Numbered from the stretch's first letter, positions 34,739 to 47,518 are shown. The stretch: DNA of 64,000 bases from Takakia lepidozioides (GCA_030704615.1 CM060732.1:80685171-80749170); one strand, 5' to 3'. The notes: generated from the letters alone by a model not told the origin. Numbers and translations: made by a program.

Positions 34739-35922
34739 TGCGACCGCTAGCAGGGGGTGGTCGCATCATTTTTTCTTTTATTTATTAGGTGCGACCACCA
34801 GCAGGGGGGTGGTCGCAGATTTTTTTATTTTTTTAATGGGTGCGATCACAAGCAAGGGGGTGGTCGCAGATTTTTTTTTTTTTTAATAGGTGCGACCACC
34901 AACAGGGAGGTGGTCGCATAATTTATTTATTTTTTAATAGGCGCGACCACCAGCAGGGGGGTGGTCGTAGAAATTTTGTTTAAAACAAATAGGTGCGACC
35001 ACCACCTACTGGTGGTTGCACTATTTTCCTTTTCTTTAATAGATGCGACCACCAATAGGGGGGTGGTCGCATAATTTTCCGATTTTTTAATATCTACCAA
35101 CAGTCAGTAGCTTAATTGGTTAAGTGCACTGAGTGCGATCCGGACGATTCTGGGGTCAAATCTTGCTACTTGATGGGTGTGGTATTGTTCGTGTGTGGTG
35201 CCCCATTCCTACGCCTCATGGCGCATAAATGAAAGAGGTTATTTTCTCCTCTCACTACTAAGGGGCCTGATTTGTGAGCTGTCACTCCCAGGTGTTTCCC
35301 AAAAATAAAATAAAAATAAAAATAAAATCTGCGACCACCAGCAGGGGGTGGTTGCACCATTTTTTTTTAGGGGTGACCACCAACAAGGGGGTGGTCGCAG
35401 ATTTTTCTATTTTTAAATAGCTGCGACCACCAACAGGGGGGTGGTCGGGCCATTTTTCTTTTTGTTAAATAAGTGCGAATAATATGTAGAGCAGTTTCAT
35501 TCGGGCCCTGATTCTAGAGTGGTCCAGGAATTACTGTGGCCCGGGAATTAGAGTGGGGCGCCTATCTAGGAAGTCCACATGTATTAAGGAATGAGATGAG
35601 GGGGTCCAAAAAAAGAATGGAGGAATTGGCTAAATTTAGAATAGGGAGTCTTGTAGGGTTGACATGTGTCCAAGGCCTTCTAGAAGGCTCCCAGGGTCGG
35701 CGGGCTTCTAGAAGGGTCCCACCGCCCTGAGAGGCTATATAAGGGAACCCCCCCTTACTACGTACTAACTTACTACCTATTAAATCAGTAAATAGGTGCG
35801 ACTACCAGCAAGGGGGTGGTCGCAACATTTTTCTTTTATTTTAACAGTTGCGACGACCGCTACTGGTGGTCGCACAATTATTATTTTTAAAATATGTGCG
35901 ACCACCAGGAGGTTGGTCCCCT
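34739..35922. repeat. Array of about 13 GCGACCACC hairpin units, about 50-bp period
   Basis: Units of the form GCGACCACC(A)..GGTGGTCGC, each an inverted repeat with a short loop (often AGCAGGGG), are spaced about 50 bp apart by T-rich linkers. They run from 34742 to about 35090, then from 35330 to about 35460, with three more at 35795-35915. A SINE (35103-35328) splits the array. Motif and layout resemble the GCGAC-rich ends of the CACTA element at 3210-4103, so the array may be subterminal repeats of a related DNA transposon. No CACTA ends were found at its borders. Confidence 0.75.
35103..35328 (+). mobile_element. tRNA-derived SINE inserted in the GCGACC array
   Basis: A-box-like TAGCTTAATTGG (35108-35119) and B-box-like GGTCAAATCTTG (35154-35165) sit at tRNA spacing. 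A body of about 130 bp and an A-rich tail of repeated AAAAT units ending at 35328 follow. Its head resembles the SINE at 9283, but the tail type differs. Confidence 0.65.
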
Positions 35923-36226
35923 TGCACATGTATGTATGTTTGGAGAGGCAGATGAAAAGCACATGTATCGACTCCCCATGGATTTGTGAAGGGGAAGATG
36001 AATGTTGGGAGCTGCACCTGGCCTTTGTGGCTTTCGAAACCATAATAGGAAATCAACAATGTAAAGGTAATGACGAAACACAAACACACGCACAATCACC
36101 AAACCCTTTCTTGGGTACACATATTCCACCATTTTTATTTCTGTACACGTATGCATGTACCCAAATTGAAACATGGATATCCATGGAAACATACTACACA
36201 TCATGTGACAGAAGTTATAGCTGTAC

Positions 36227-38660
36227 CTAGTTCTGTCTGGCACAACGACGATGGTACGATCTCACGCCTAGTACAAAATCTTCGTCCCTACTCACTTCAC
36301 CCCCGTTCCCATGATCAGTGCTAGAATCATGATCTCCATCTGTTCTTTCGTTTCCAGGCCGTTGGACCTGTAGTTGTCCTCGGAGTACGTTCAGTTGTCT
36401 CTCTGGTCGATTTCCACTCCTATCATGAATACCATCTAGGGTATCAGGCCTGTTCACAGGTCGGTCACCAACAAAAGGTTGCACAATTCTCTGCCGTTTC
36501 TGGGCTTGTCCCGGATTTCGTGGTGGCCTTGGAGCAGGTCTTGTATGAGGAAGGCTACTCGCACGTACATCAGAGGGGCCAACATGAGAGGAAGGGGCAT
36601 GAGATGGACCAGCGAGGGTCGAGGTAGCACGGTTCACATGCGGACGTCGTCGGGCCAGATGAAACGACAATGGCCGGTCGTCGTCATCTGATGGTTCGAC
36701 TCGCAGAAGTCCCGCAACAGAAGAAGCATCTCCCAGGATCGGAGTAGCAAGATGGAGCGGCGTGAGATGAAGCACGGTTCATAGGAGCACGATATCGGTG
36801 AAGGAATGACAACGGCCTGTTGTCATCATCCGACGATTCGACTTGCACATCTCCCGCAGTCCGTGGAACTCGTGAAGGGGGAGAGTTGACCTCAATTTCA
36901 TTGTTGAAAGTGTGCTCCACTGGGGGAAGGGGGTCCGCAATTGGGATGACACCATGTCGCAGTTCATCAACAACAAGGTCATCGAAGGATGGATGCATTG
37001 CAGCATCATCGTCATTAAATTCATATGGGTCATGTGGAGGATTGCCCACATCATCGGACCCATCCCAACCGTTGGAGTCGGAGTCCCTCGTGGCGTCGGT
37101 GTCATCATTGCTGCTAGATTGGACCTCTGAGGCAGATTCTTCAAACAACAGATTCTTCTTGTACCATGCAGATGCGTCACTTGCTGTCCTCTCTCGCAGT
37201 AGCCTACAATTCGTGTAGACATAAACCAATTTGTCAGCCCTGACAAGATTCAACCTGTTGCGAATCTTGTTGTAAACAAACGAGTTCGTGCTCCAGTTCC
37301 GCTCACAGGACGAGGCAGAGCACACTTGAGCAAAAATACGTTTTGCAATGGGAGCTAATGTTCTTGCTCCAGCTCCAATCGGATCCCACCATTCATGTGG
37401 CAACATGTTCATTGCTTTTGGATCCGACATGTCATGGAAAGGATTTCTGGCGATCCGAGAAGCACTGATACTCGGACAAAGCTCGCTCTGTCATGTTCAA
37501 GGGCGCGAGTTGCATGATGACCCGTACAAGCCCGGCGTTGATATCCACATCGTCTCTCAAATCTGTATTGTCCAGCAAGAATGGATTCAGCAAGCCCCCG
37601 CATAATGCAAGTCTGTGCGAACCATCCGTTTGCGGTCGTAAAATGCATCCTCGGTCCTTGCCGCCAAATCATCGTCCATAGAAAATGGAGGACACCTCAA
37701 GGATTGCACATTTTCCAATATCAACCATGCTTTACCCATTATTGGTTGTTTTCCATCAAACTCCCGCAAAGCAATCAACACCGGCTCCACCATGTACACA
37801 AAATTTGCACATTTCGCCCAGAAATCGTCGGAGCGAATGATTGCGCGGACCCTCCGACTTTTGTTCAAAGACTTGGACTTACGAGATTCGCGTAAGGTGC
37901 CCACATACGCATCCCATTGAGAGTCAATGATCACCTGCTCCTGACCCGCCCTCACAGTCACCAATCGCTTTGTAGCAAAGCGGGTTTCACCCGGGTTCCT
38001 AAGGCTGTATTTGGGTTCATGTTTTCTAAACAATGCCAGAGGGATGTGATGTGTACGAATGAACGTCACAACCGACTTTGCCCTTTTTACTAGTTGTTTC
38101 ATCCATGATTCTTTTCCCTAATCCTCCAAAATGAGATTAAAGATATGAGCAGCACACCCTTGGTAATATAGATGGGGATATCGTACCATCAAAATATCGG
38201 CGATATTAACCATGTTAGATGCATTGTCTGTGCACACTTGGACAATTTTATTAGCTCCAATTTTATCGATGAAACTTGTCAACAACCCTGCTTGATAACG
38301 TGCATCTTTTCTCTCCCCGCTTGTGTCAACGGATCCCAAAAATTGTTCCCCCGCAGGACAGACCAGCATGACATTGAACAGTGGTCGATTAGTAACAGAA
38401 CTCCAACTGTCCGCACATATAGTGCTTCCATGTTTCCGGAGAGAATCACCTGTCTTTTCATTCACCTTTTGGGTGAGGTCAGACATAGCCTCTTCTAGCA
38501 ATCATGTGCGGAGATCGCGATAACTCGGAGGTGTGTATGTGGACTTGGAATCGGACGTGGCTTTGACAGTAGCCACAAACGCAGGAAGCCTCGAGACATT
38601 GAACGGAATATTGGCCTCGTAGAAAAATTGGGCCCACTTCTTATCCAGAGTCCTCCTGTG
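36227..38660 (-). pseudogene. hAT-superfamily transposase, 5'-truncated and with stop codons
   Basis: From right to left: a segment with KKWAQFFYEANIPFN and a DUF659-like domain (38501-38118: ADSWSS..NRPLFNVMLV..VCTDNASNM..GCAAHIFNLIL), a middle region (38102-37587), then the hAT C-terminal dimerisation region (37430-36684: LPHEWWDPIG..FAQVCSASSCERNWS..NRL). A TGA at 38502-38504 and a TAG at 38118-38120 lie in frame, and there is a frame change between 37587 and 37430. The N-terminal BED zinc finger is missing because the sequence switches to another element at 38674. hAT transposases cut and paste DNA elements; this copy is dead. Confidence 0.85.
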
Positions 38661-38673
38661 CGACAAATTTAAG

Positions 38674-41600
38674 CTGTCAAGTTAAATAAGCACAGTGTGA
38701 AAACAGCTAGAATAAAACTAGTTATTTGTATTTAACACTTGGATTTAGGTCAAGTGTTAAATCAGGTGTCAAGTTTAGTTTGACACCTGGTCCGTCTTAT
38801 CTTCACGAGAGCGGCAGTCGCGCAGCTCATCTCTCTCGAGTTGAGCTGCGCGCGACCGAGCTCCTGCATCGTTAGAGTGTGCTTATGATGGGAGTGTAGG
38901 TTGTTGTGGGGTGGAGTCCCCATAGCTTGGGGTGCCCCTGGCTCGACTGTTATTTTAAAGAGTGATGCTGTTGGATTCATGTTGTTTCTTGTGTGAACAG
39001 TGTGTCCTTAGCTTTCTTATCACTCGAGAGAGATGAACGCTATCTAGTTTTCTAGTGCTAAGCTAGATACAATGTTTGTTTTAGCACTATTATAATATAT
39101 ATTGGGGCAGGAGTCCATTGGCCCTGCTGTTGCCATGGGTATGCGCTTGTTGTTTCACACATTGCGTTGGTGGTGATGGTGTAGTCATCCCTGTTTGTGG
39201 TGGCGGGTGCGCGCAGGGGCCCTGGCAGCTCTGGCCTGAGCGCTGGGGCAGGCTGAGCACCCAGTAGGCCAGTCGTGCCCAACTTGTGTGGTCATTTGTG
39301 TTGCAGCTCAAGAAGGGCCATTGGCTTGTAGCCCATTCTGGCTTGCAAGCATATTGCTGGATTCACCGTGCCCTGTAGAGACTCGCTGCCAGCGTACAGG
39401 AAAGGTAGTCGGAGGAGGCAGTAGGTCGTGGGCCTTCTCCACTTTTTCCTGAATGGGANNNNNNNNNNNNNNNNNNNNNNNNNNNNNNNNNNNNNNNNNN
39501 NNNNNNNNNNNNNNNNNNNNNNNNNNNNNNNNNNNNNNNNNNNNNNNNNNNNNNNNNNNNNNNNNNNNNNNNNNNNNNNNNNNNNNNNNNNNNNNNNNNN
39601 NNNNNNNNNNNNNNNNNNNNNNNNNNNNNNNNNNNNNNNNNNNNNNNNNNNNNNNNNNNNNNNNNNNNNNNNNNNNNNNNNNNNNNNNNNNNNNNNNNNN
39701 NNNNNNNNNNNNNNNNNNNNNNNNNNNNNNNNNNNNNNNNNNNNNNNNNNNNNNNNNNNNNNNNNNNNNNNNNNNNNNNNNNNNNNNNNNNNNNNNNNNN
39801 NNNNNNNNNNNNNNNNNNNNNNNNNNNNNNNNNNNNNNNNNNNNNNNNNNNNNNNNNNNNNNNNNNNNNNNNNNNNNNNNNNNNNNNNNNNNNNNNNNNN
39901 NNNNNNNNNNNNNNNNNNNNNNNNNNNNNNNNNNNNNNNNNNNNNNNNNNNNNNNNNNGAGTACATCCCAGATTTATCTCTCATGTAGACCAGAACAGGT
40001 TCTAGAAACAGGATTGTGGATCTTTCATGGCACACTCACACTCTAAAAATTCCATAGATTTTTAGCAGAGTCCCAAAAACAAAAAACCAGGTCTAGATAG
40101 GTAGCTTTTCCCTTTCTGCAGCTATCCCCTCAAAAATTGAGTCAAACGGAGCTCATTTGACGAAGATATGACCAACCAGGCTCTTTAAACATAACACCTT
40201 TTTCTTTTCTTTCCCCTTTTTTTAAAAAAAATAAGACAAAACAAATACAAAGAAAACTCTTTTTTCTTTTTCTTTTTTTTAAAATACTTGTCTTGCTTCC
40301 CTGTTCCCTGTTTATCTACGGGTTCCCGAGGCCGTTCCCCTCCAGGTCTATGCAAAATCAAGCTGGTGCGGACAATGCTCACGTACTGAGGCACTCAGGA
40401 TTGAAGACCCAAAGTGCTTCTATCTCGTCTCACCAACAGCCGACGATACTGCCTGCAGCAGCTCTCACACCATCAGGCCCTGACCAGCAAAAGGTTCGCC
40501 CACATGCATATCCCCCTGTGTAATGTTCTCTACTCATGCTTGCAATCAACCAACTTCAAAGCGTCCAATGCCAAGCCTCGTTAAAGGGTCCAAAGCGCCT
40601 CGTTTATCTACAATGAAGGTGCACACCATGAACAGTAACGGGTTAGCTCCCCTCCAGAGACGTAACCGGCCTGAATAGAAGCAAGAAACCAATCCTCTTT
40701 GATTTGCTCTTCACAGAACAGGAGAAATCTGATCGCCGTAATGCATTGACACCACGACACGAGGCGTCGTCGAACGTCCTCCCTTTCTACTTTACAACCA
40801 CAGCCGCTCCTTCACAGCAACGATGCACTCTCCTTACACAGCGCCGCTACACACTATCCTTTCCTCTACTGGCTTCACAGACATGCGTCTGCAATATTAT
40901 TGCAAGATCTGCCACTCACGGTCGCAAAGACTGAAAGTCTTGATACTACAACAGTGACATTGCCTGCACACAAGCCACAACCGCTCCTTCACATCGTACA
41001 TGAGCAAAACCGCCGCACCTTGACACCTTCATGCGAGAAACTCCAAGTGCATAAAAGCTTGGATAGGTTCATTCATGGGGAGTGCTTGCAAGTCACGGTG
41101 GACTCAATCTGAAGCCACACTATTGCAGGTTATGCCAGCATCATCCAGACCATCCCTGCATCTTGGATATGCATCCTCCAGCAGGTGCCGCTGCCTCCAT
41201 TGCTCGACACTTGGGTTACATGCTCAGCCAGACCAGCAATGCCCTTGGCTGCTGCTAGCCCAGGCCTCAATGCTCCTCCAACGCTCTTAAAAGTATGACA
41301 AGGAGCTCCCATTCCGATTCCAAAAAGACAAGAGGCCACGACTTGCAGGATTTGGCACCTCACCTGGCAATAAACTTGCCGCTGGAATTGACGGGCCACT
41401 TACTCAACTCCCAAAGGGTACCCCAGTTGATCCAGCATCAGGCCTATCAATTACTGCCCTCATAAAACCGCAGCTCTGCTCACGTCGTGCCAGTGTAACT
41501 GGCCTCGCCGTTATGCCCCAGGAAGTCGTAGCGGAACACGACGTGTTCACGTTAGTGACCAAGGGCCTGAATCAGCTCCAAGACGACCTCAAACCAAAAA

Positions 41601-42672
41601 ACAAGGCCACGACTCACTAATGACAGAAATCAACAAGCGACTAGCCGCTCAGGCCATCTCTATCAAGACAGATATCAAAGAGGATTGAGTGGCCATGGAA
41701 AATAGGGTCTCAATCAGCATGGCTGCCCGGCAGGAAGGACATCACACTGACCTCCTGTCGCTCCAGTATTCCATCACCAAGAATCTAGGTGCTAACTTAG
41801 CACTCTTCTACGAGCATGCAAATAAGGTACTTGAAAAGCTACCCACCCCCCCCATGCAGGCTCAATCAACCCACAGGGCAAGGCACGGCCATTATCGCAG
41901 AGAATGCACACCCAAAGGCTCACCAGCCGCTGGCTCTACTTGAACTCCCATTCACTGCTGCCCCATTCGCTGCTCTCATTCATTGCAGCGGGCTCTATGG
42001 GGGCCCTAACATCACACCACCACCCATCGACATATCCTCCACAGGCGGCGGCGCCCCTACAGTGGAAACACACCTCACCAATGCCAACAGGAATCTGGAC
42101 ATACCACCATTACTCTCTCTTCTACCTATACCCCCCGAGTCCCACCATTGCGACTGAGGATGTGAGACAAACTCCAGCTAGCGCCATTCTATGCTCATTG
42201 CTTGAGCTGTGTACAAGACCATGACCATCTATATTATAATAGTGCTTAAAAAAAAAACAAAACATCATATCTAGTTTAGCACTGGAAAACTAGATAGAGC
42301 TCATCTCTCTCGAGTGATAAGAAAGCTTGGAAGGACACACACTCTCAACACAAGAAACAGGTTATCCATCAACATCACTCTTTGAAAACATAAGTCGAGC
42401 CAGGGGCACCCCAAGCTATGAGGACTCCACCCCACAACAACCTGTACCCCTACATAAGCACACTCAAATCTAAACGCATGCAGGAGCTTGGTCGCGCAGG
42501 CTCAACTCGAGAGAGATGAGCCGCGCGACTGCCGCTCTCGTGAAGATAAGGCGGGTCAGGTGTCAAACTAAACTTGACACCTGATTTAACACTTGACATA
42601 AATCCAAGTGTTAAATACAAATAAGTAGCTTTATTCTAGCTAGTTTCACACTGTGCTTATTTAACTTGACAG
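38674..42672. mobile_element. Long terminal-inverted-repeat (foldback or MULE-like) element, interrupted by an assembly gap
   Basis: The first about 430 bp (38674-39104) and the last about 440 bp (42229-42672) are inverted copies at high identity, both starting CTGTCAAGTTAAATAAGCAC on their own strands. Within each arm is a smaller palindromic part (CAGGTGTCAA..TTGACACCTG). The interior shows no recognisable transposase; a coiled-coil-like fragment at 41690-41870 is undiagnostic. Long TIRs fit Mutator-like or foldback elements. The flanks differ: hAT sequence on the left, Ty3 gag-pol on the right, with no shared target duplication, and 500 Ns lie inside. It may be two half-elements joined during scaffolding or by rearrangement. 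Confidence 0.75.
39459..39958. other. Assembly gap of exactly 500 N
   Basis: Unresolved bases; the round length suggests a scaffolding placeholder of unknown true size. Continuity across it is not shown by the sequence. Confidence 0.99.
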
Positions 42673-45600
42673 TAGCTTCCTGCTCCTCATCCAGTCCTCC
42701 TCTCCAGTCATACTCTCTGACCCCTCGAGGTCTTCTCGTAGCAGGTAATCTACTAGATTTCTTTGTGGTGATTTGTATCTCGTGTATCCCATTATGCACG
42801 GTTAGTAACTGAGAATTCCAGTCATGGAATACCCTGGCCTGTTTCAGCCACGGACGTCCCAATAATAAGAAGTAAGCCTCCATGACTTCATCCATCTTCA
42901 ACACAGTTACTGTGATCATAAAGATCATCTTCTGTATCTGTGTCTTAACTCCTCTTATTAATCCCAATGGCTGTACACTTATTTGATCTGCCATTGTTAC
43001 TGTAAATGGGGCTGGTTTCATGTTACTTAGACCAAGCTACTTTCTTAATTGGCCTGAGCCTCCATCTATCAGTACATCAGTTAGTTCTGTGCTTCCAATT
43101 CTCAATTGGATTACTGGCATAGAATCATCAAAGTCCATGACTGTTTCTCGCCCTTCCGGCTTCATATTATAATTGGTCACATTGCTGTTCAGGTCTGTGT
43201 TTCCTGTCTCCTGGGCAATTCGATTGATTGCTTGATACAGCCTGTGTCTACAATAAGGTGCCACAGCCAATAGCTGTCCAATGGTAATCTCTGCTTTGGT
43301 CTGGCATATTACTTCAGCCAAAGTCCCTTCATTACTCTGCATGTCTGCATCTTCTTTCTTCCTTTCATCCTCACTCACTTCTTCTTCTCCATCAGAATCA
43401 GAGGAATCTGCCATAGGAATATCAGTACTCTTCTGCATTTCCCTTATGGTATCTGCCACTTCCTTGTGCAGTTCCATCTCATCTCTCCAAGCCTCATCAT
43501 CTTCAGGCATATCACTGCCACCTTCATTATCATCCTCTTCGTCAACTACGGGAGGTATTAGTTTGGCTTTGCTTCATGTTACTATCATTGTACTTACTTC
43601 TGGTACAACACATGGCCTAACCATGTGAGCTGCCACCACTGGGCCCTCATTCACAGGAGCTCTCATCTCATTCTGGTGTCTAATCCAGAATGAACAGGCT
43701 GCCTTGCGATGTCCTGGCTGATTACAATAGTAACATAGCTCTTCACCATTGGGTCCTCGCCCTTGGTCTGCTCTTGGATTATTTCTGTAATCCTGATTCC
43801 CGGGCTGGTAATTCCCCCTTGGATTACCCTGATAGTTGCCTCTGGAATTTCCTTGGTAATTCCCTCTTGAATTACCTCTCCCTTCCATGCCATTGTTATA
43901 ACCACTAGACCTACCATAGTGGTCCTGATCATTGTTTCTTCTTGGCTGGGGCTGCACCTGATGCACCCTTACTTGCCTAGGTTCTCTTGCAACTGTCCTT
44001 TTGTTGTAGTAACAATTCTCAGTAGAATGGTTATCCATTTTACAGATAGTACAGTGTTTCTCCTTCATGTGGCATTCTGTGGTGGTATGGCCTTCATTCT
44101 GGCACTTTGCACATCATACACCCTTCCTCCAATGTGTTGCAGCCTCTGTGGCATACTTCTTCAAGATTTCTTCCAATCTTTTCTCATAGTTATCCCTCCT
44201 CAACTTCTCCTTTCTCTTACTCTTCCTTTTTAGTTCTTGCTCTTCTTCTTCATCTGACTCATCCTCAGAGTCCTCATCATCCTTTTTTCTCTCCTGAGCA
44301 TTCCCAATTGCTCAATTCTGTTTGCAGTTTCAAATGCCTCCTCCACTGTATTATGGGGTAACATATCCACTTTCTTTTGCAACTCTGGTCTTAGTCCACT
44401 CACAAACCAAGTCTTCTGTAAACCTGGTGCTGGTACTGCAGCCAGCTTTTTCATCATCAATTCCATCTTTTCCATATACTCCTCAACAGTTTCATGCTTC
44501 TTTTGCTTTAACTGTTGTAAACTTCCATACACTTCATCCTTAGTTTTACTTGTCCTGAACCTATTTCGGAATGCTGTATTCAAGCCATTCCAGGTTAGGA
44601 AATGATTATCAAGGAATCTTGCATACCATTCACTTGCTTTCTTGATAAGTGAACAAGGAAACAATCTCATCTTGGCATCATCGCCATTCTCATTGTTCAC
44701 TATACACATGTGCTCAAATTGGCTAATGTGTACATCGGGATCCCCTTTTCCTGAATATATTTGAAAAGGTGGTTTTGCCCGTGTTGGTTGTAACGCCATC
44801 TGTGGCCCTACCTTCTGCCCACTGACAGGTGCTGGCACCCTTGCTGGTGCTGGTCAATCAGGACCTGTTGTTGTTGTGGTGGATCTTTCACCAAGTGGTG
44901 GCCCTTGAGCACTCCCTGCTACTGGCCCCACGATATTCACAGTATTCCCAGCTTCAGTTGCACTACTTCCCACACTCCCTGTCCCCCAGAGCCAGATCCA
45001 GACAGCCCGCCTGATCCCCCTGAGCCGACACCTTCGTTGGCCTGTGATCCAAGTGCTCCACTTGATCCAGGCCCAACGGGTTGGGATGTCCTGGTTGTAG
45101 TCTCAACCTCAGCTGTTGGGTCTACTTCTTCATACTCTTCCTCTTCCAATTTCTTCTCTCTGTTTTCATCCTCCAAGTTCTGCCCTTGGGTTTCTTCTTC
45201 ACTCATGTAACTCAACTGCAATGGTGTTGGAGAGTCTGAATTCTCCGTTGGCTCTGCCACATCCTCTCCTCCTTCTTCACCTTCCGCTTCAGAAACTGGA
45301 GTTCCTGCTTTTGGTGTTCCATGCCAACTCTTATCAAAGATTTCTGTCAAATCTTTTATCCAGGGAATGTACCTCAGATCTTTCACCTCGTGATTGATCT
45401 TCTTCCCGTACCAATTCCCTTAATCTTTCTTGCAAAGAAAAGAAGGAGTGGCGTCCAACTCTAGTTCTTCCGGTATGGGTGATGTACTCTCTGATCTTAA
45501 TGGTGTGAGAGGTCCAGATGATTCCCCTATGTCTATTCCTCTCTCCCAAAGATATGGATAATTAGCTTTCAGATAGCTTTCTCTTTTTGCTGAATATCTC

Positions 45601-46007
45601 TGGCGTCTAGCTTCTCTTTCATCACTCATGTCCCATGTCTTTCATTTCTTTTAATGTGGCAATAACCAAAACTCTCTTCTGTAATATCTCTCGTATATGC
45701 CTGGGTTTCTTTCTAGCTTCAATGCACCCTTGGCTATACTAGAAGTCTCCGTTACCATATAACCATATGGCAAACAAGTCTGGAAAGTTGTTCTTGGTGT
45801 GAGTTTGATCCACAAAATATCCTTTGGAATCCAATTCTTTACCAGTACAAGCTCTTCATGCATATGAGTATAAACATTCACCTTTCTTTCCTCCCAGCCT
45901 TCAAACTCTACTCGCTTAATGGATAGCAATGCTATCACATAAACCAGTGTTGGTAACCAACGTGCTCTTCCTCTACAGGTCACCTGATAAATCTTTATCA
46001 CTCCTTT
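42673..46007 (-). pseudogene. Truncated Ty3 copy: ORF0, gag and protease region of the same family as the 13-kb element
   Basis: Nearly identical to the segment 57150-60510 of the complete element, in the same orientation. From right to left: the 3' part of the ORF before gag (to 45651), gag (45629-44230), three zinc knuckles (44068-43574) and the protease (43510-42680). It starts abruptly against the foldback element (TAGCTTCCTGC at 42673) and ends abruptly at about 46007. A deletion removes the residues after DGGSG in the protease, and several stops or frame changes break the frame. It keeps the gag frame open where the full element has lost one base. Confidence 0.85.
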
Positions 46008-46021
46008 CTTCGCGAGCAATG

Positions 46022-47010
46022 AATTTCGGCGCCGAAATTCAGCCGACTTCATCCCTCCAAATTCTTTTCAGGGTTTGAGCGCCGGATTTCGGCGCCGAAA
46101 TTCATCCAATGCCCTCCCTCCAATATTTATTTTTCTTTGAAATGGATCAATTTCGGCGCCGAAATTCATCCTTACTGTCCGCAATGAGTAACTCTAATAT
46201 TATATTTTCTATGCGACGGATGAATTTCGGCACCGAAATTCGTCCAAACCCGGCACTTACTTTTTGCTTTTGGATGATAATTTTCCGTAAATCGTTGGAA
46301 ATACCCCGTTCCGACGAATATAACAGGAATATTCTGCATTTAGTGGAGAAATCGGCATATTAAACCACTTCTGTCAAATTAATTGCATTTTAGCCGTTTT
46401 TTTCATTTGAAACCGACAGTATCCATTAAGTGGTCTTTTTCGCACGGGACGTTGCCGCACATAAAGTATAATTTCGGCGCCGAAATTATAGTTAAATGTC
46501 CACAAATGGCAAGTCCAACAGGCATGGACAGCATCCGTCAGGGGCAATGATGGCGGCAAAGCATAGCATTGTGCCGATTTAGTCTTCACTCTGGATGAAT
46601 TTCGACGCCGAAATATGGATGATTTCACCTCGTCTACGGAGATATTCGTAATGAATTTCGGCGCCGAAATATGGATGAAATGTGCCCAAGTGCAGCCGTT
46701 TCCGTTGTCCCGGAATTAATTCCGGCTCCGATATCCCACTGACAGGTTTGCTCATGACGAATGAGGACTTGGGAAGCGATGAATAGCGGCGCCGAAATTT
46801 GTAAGTTTGTGTATGAAAGCACTTGAATAGGATGAATTTCGGCGCCGAAATTCATCCGCCCGCTGATGAAACGTACCGACCTGACTGTTGAATTCATATG
46901 CAGGGGATTTTCATGGCGGTTGGGTTTCATGATGTGCGGATATTTCATTCAATGCCGGCTGCTTCGGGAACAGCATCCGGTGAATGGAAGGTATTTCGGT
47001 GCCGCAATTC
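46022..47010. repeat. Cluster of AATTTCGGCGCCGAAATT palindromes
   Basis: Perfect or near-perfect copies at about 46022-46039, 46086-46101, 46149-46166, 46223-46240 (one change), 46470-46487, 46598-46614 (one change), 46654-46670, a half-site at 46786-46799, 46835-46852 and a diverged copy at about 46993. The copy at 46830-46857 extends to a perfect 28-bp palindrome with half-site GGATGAATTTCGGC. Further copies lie at 61664-61678, 62903-62919 and 62969-62986, in introns of the unidentified plus-strand gene. Spacing is irregular, so this is not a simple tandem satellite. Confidence 0.85.
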
Positions 47011-47518
47011 GGATAAACCGTCTTACACTGGTGGCTGGAACTGGCACGCGTCGTGTTCCAGTCGACTTCATCCGTGTGAACGTGTCAGGGGTCACAATCT
47101 CTTCATCACCCATACGGCAGAAAGTGGTGGACGGTGGCAACGCTTCGGGAGACGTGGCTGCTTACACATCTGCTCGTGCATAGTGCTTGCATGTTCCACC
47201 GCTTCGGTCTCTCGCTCCTTGCCTTTCTGCAGTGACATTCTCCTGCGTTTCCTCTCCTTATGCGGCATAGTGGTAGCATGAGTTTGTGGAAGGTCAGGCG
47301 ACTCCGGCAAAGAGAAGGAGGACGCGGGATTTTGGGAAGCCGCCGACGACACGACTTAAGCTCCGTCTCATGCATGAAATGCAGACCTCGTTATCCGGAG
47401 ACTCGGATCGCCCACCAGTGAGAGATTCGTGCTTCGCGGATGTGAAGCACTCCATACGCAATATTCCTTTTACACCTTTTTTTGGCGTGCAGTGTCTCAT
47501 GTTTCCTGTTTGTTTGAC

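Noticed and set aside
34742-35920. CRISPR array or satellite with spacers
   Set aside because: Units are palindromic, spacers are T-rich and similar, and the context is plant transposons.
39292-40046. Long open frames across 39.3-40.0 kb
   Set aside because: They are open only because the 500 N bases hide stops.
46374-46948. Small frames with FRRRNS in the palindrome cluster
   Set aside because: FRRRNS, NFGAEI and ISAPKF are the three translations of the repeated palindrome, so the similarity between frames is not protein homology.
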